In this document: positions 8,535 to 8,768 of the stretch, one piece after another | Numbering within the stretch: the first letter of the stretch is position 1 | How the letters are laid out: the number at the start of each line of letters is the position of its first letter | Origin: Candidatus Pacearchaeota archaeon | GTDB lineage: Archaea; Nanoarchaeota; Nanoarchaeia; Pacearchaeales; GW2011-AR1 | Reading direction: 5' to 3' | Assembly: GCA_002690445.1 (NCBI GenBank) | Contig: NZER01000192.1 | Span: 1 to 8,768 of the forward strand | Length of the DNA stretch: 8,768 nt | Made by a program: the position numbers and the translations under genes | The notes under the pieces: model-generated | What the model saw: the letters and a program-made list of their open reading frames with translations, nothing else | What the model was told of the DNA's origin: nothing | Databases searched by the model: none

Positions 8535-8537
8535 TAG
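8532..8537 (+). other. Tandem amber stop codons TAG TAG in the frame of the giant gene
   Basis: The giant gene ends TGT GGT TTT TAG and the next in-frame codon is again TAG. The following gene starts at 8547, which is in the same frame, so only these two codons separate the two reading frames. The second TAG also supplies the first bases of the Shine-Dalgarno sequence. No in-frame TAG or TGA occurs in the preceding 2843 codons, which supports the standard code here. Confidence 0.9.
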
Positions 8538-8546
8538 GAGAATAAT
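8535..8546 (+). promoter_or_regulatory. Ribosome-binding site of the downstream gene
   Basis: AGGAG at 8536-8540 is followed by a six-base spacer (AATAAT) and ATG at 8547. It is a near-ideal Shine-Dalgarno site and fixes the start of the second gene. It lies within the 12 bases between the two genes, so the second gene is probably cotranscribed with the giant gene and may be translationally coupled to it. There is no room for a separate promoter or terminator in the gap itself. Confidence 0.9.
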
Positions 8547-8768
8547 ATGGCTGTAGACTGTGGTTTAGTATCTAAAGAGTTTAGATCATTATATGAAGGT
8601 ATTGGTCTTTGGGCTAAGAAAAACAGTACAAAGGAATTATTTAATGACCCATTTGAAGCTGCTTTAAAACTTATTAATTCAAATTTTAACATGGAGTTGA
8701 AGAATCTAAGATATGTTGAAGAATTAACTCCCGGTCAAGTCAGAGGTTTCTTAGCTAGGCTCACGGAA
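8547..8768 (+). CDS. Hypothetical phage protein (3' partial)
   Basis: An ATG preceded by a strong AGGAG site opens a frame of 74 codons that continues past the right edge. The protein begins MAVDCGLVSKEF and continues with YEGIGLWAKKNSTKELF, DPFEAALKLI and VEELTPGQVRGFLARL. It looks soluble and mostly helical, with mixed charge, no signal peptide and no membrane segment in the visible part. I do not recognise the family. Base composition and codon use look like those of the giant gene. Its position 12 bases after a probable virion RNA polymerase gene suggests a late or structural gene, but that is inference from context only. Confidence 0.85.
   Translation, partial: MAVDCGLVSKEFRSLYEGIGLWAKKNSTKELFNDPFEAALKLINSNFNMELKNLRYVEELTPGQVRGFLARLTE

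Overview
The window is almost entirely one giant gene on the + strand. It reads like part of the late or structural region of a dsDNA bacteriophage, probably from an uncultured genome. It is AT-rich (roughly mid-30s % G+C by eye). Arginine is encoded mostly by AGA/AGG. Genes are packed with a 12-base gap and a clear Shine-Dalgarno site. I see no tRNA, rRNA, CRISPR array, insertion sequence or integrase.

Layout: positions 3-8534 form one uninterrupted reading frame of 2843 visible codons. It is already open at the left edge, so the true start lies upstream. The ATG at 177 is internal. Two tandem amber codons (8532-8537) end the gene, a ribosome-binding site follows, and a second gene starts at 8547 in the same frame and runs off the right edge.

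Function: the giant protein is probably a virion-packaged, single-chain RNA polymerase of the double-psi beta-barrel (DPBB) superfamily. This superfamily includes the bacterial beta/beta' subunits, YonO, QDE-1 and the giant polymerase of crAss-like phages. The main evidence is a DPBB-like block at residues 1777-1944 (numbered from the first visible codon at position 3). It has a GGNAVLIPG strand, a RGEVMLPK strand, a RRNPRTRP segment and a metal-binding DYDFD (DxDxD) motif, in the same order as SGRSVIVVGP, GLPKKM, NRAPTLHR and NADFDGD of beta'. A possible first, lysine-bearing barrel lies upstream at about 1558-1605. About 1500 residues before the polymerase-like part and about 900 after it have no recognised function. 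The protein has a single cysteine, three residues from its end. Together with Gly-rich hydrophobic segments near the visible N-terminus, this fits a protein that is packaged in the capsid and passed through the tail into the host.

The second gene has 74 visible residues and is not recognised. It probably belongs to the same transcript and may encode another virion component. All functional statements rest on motif reading by eye and have not been checked by profile search or structure prediction.
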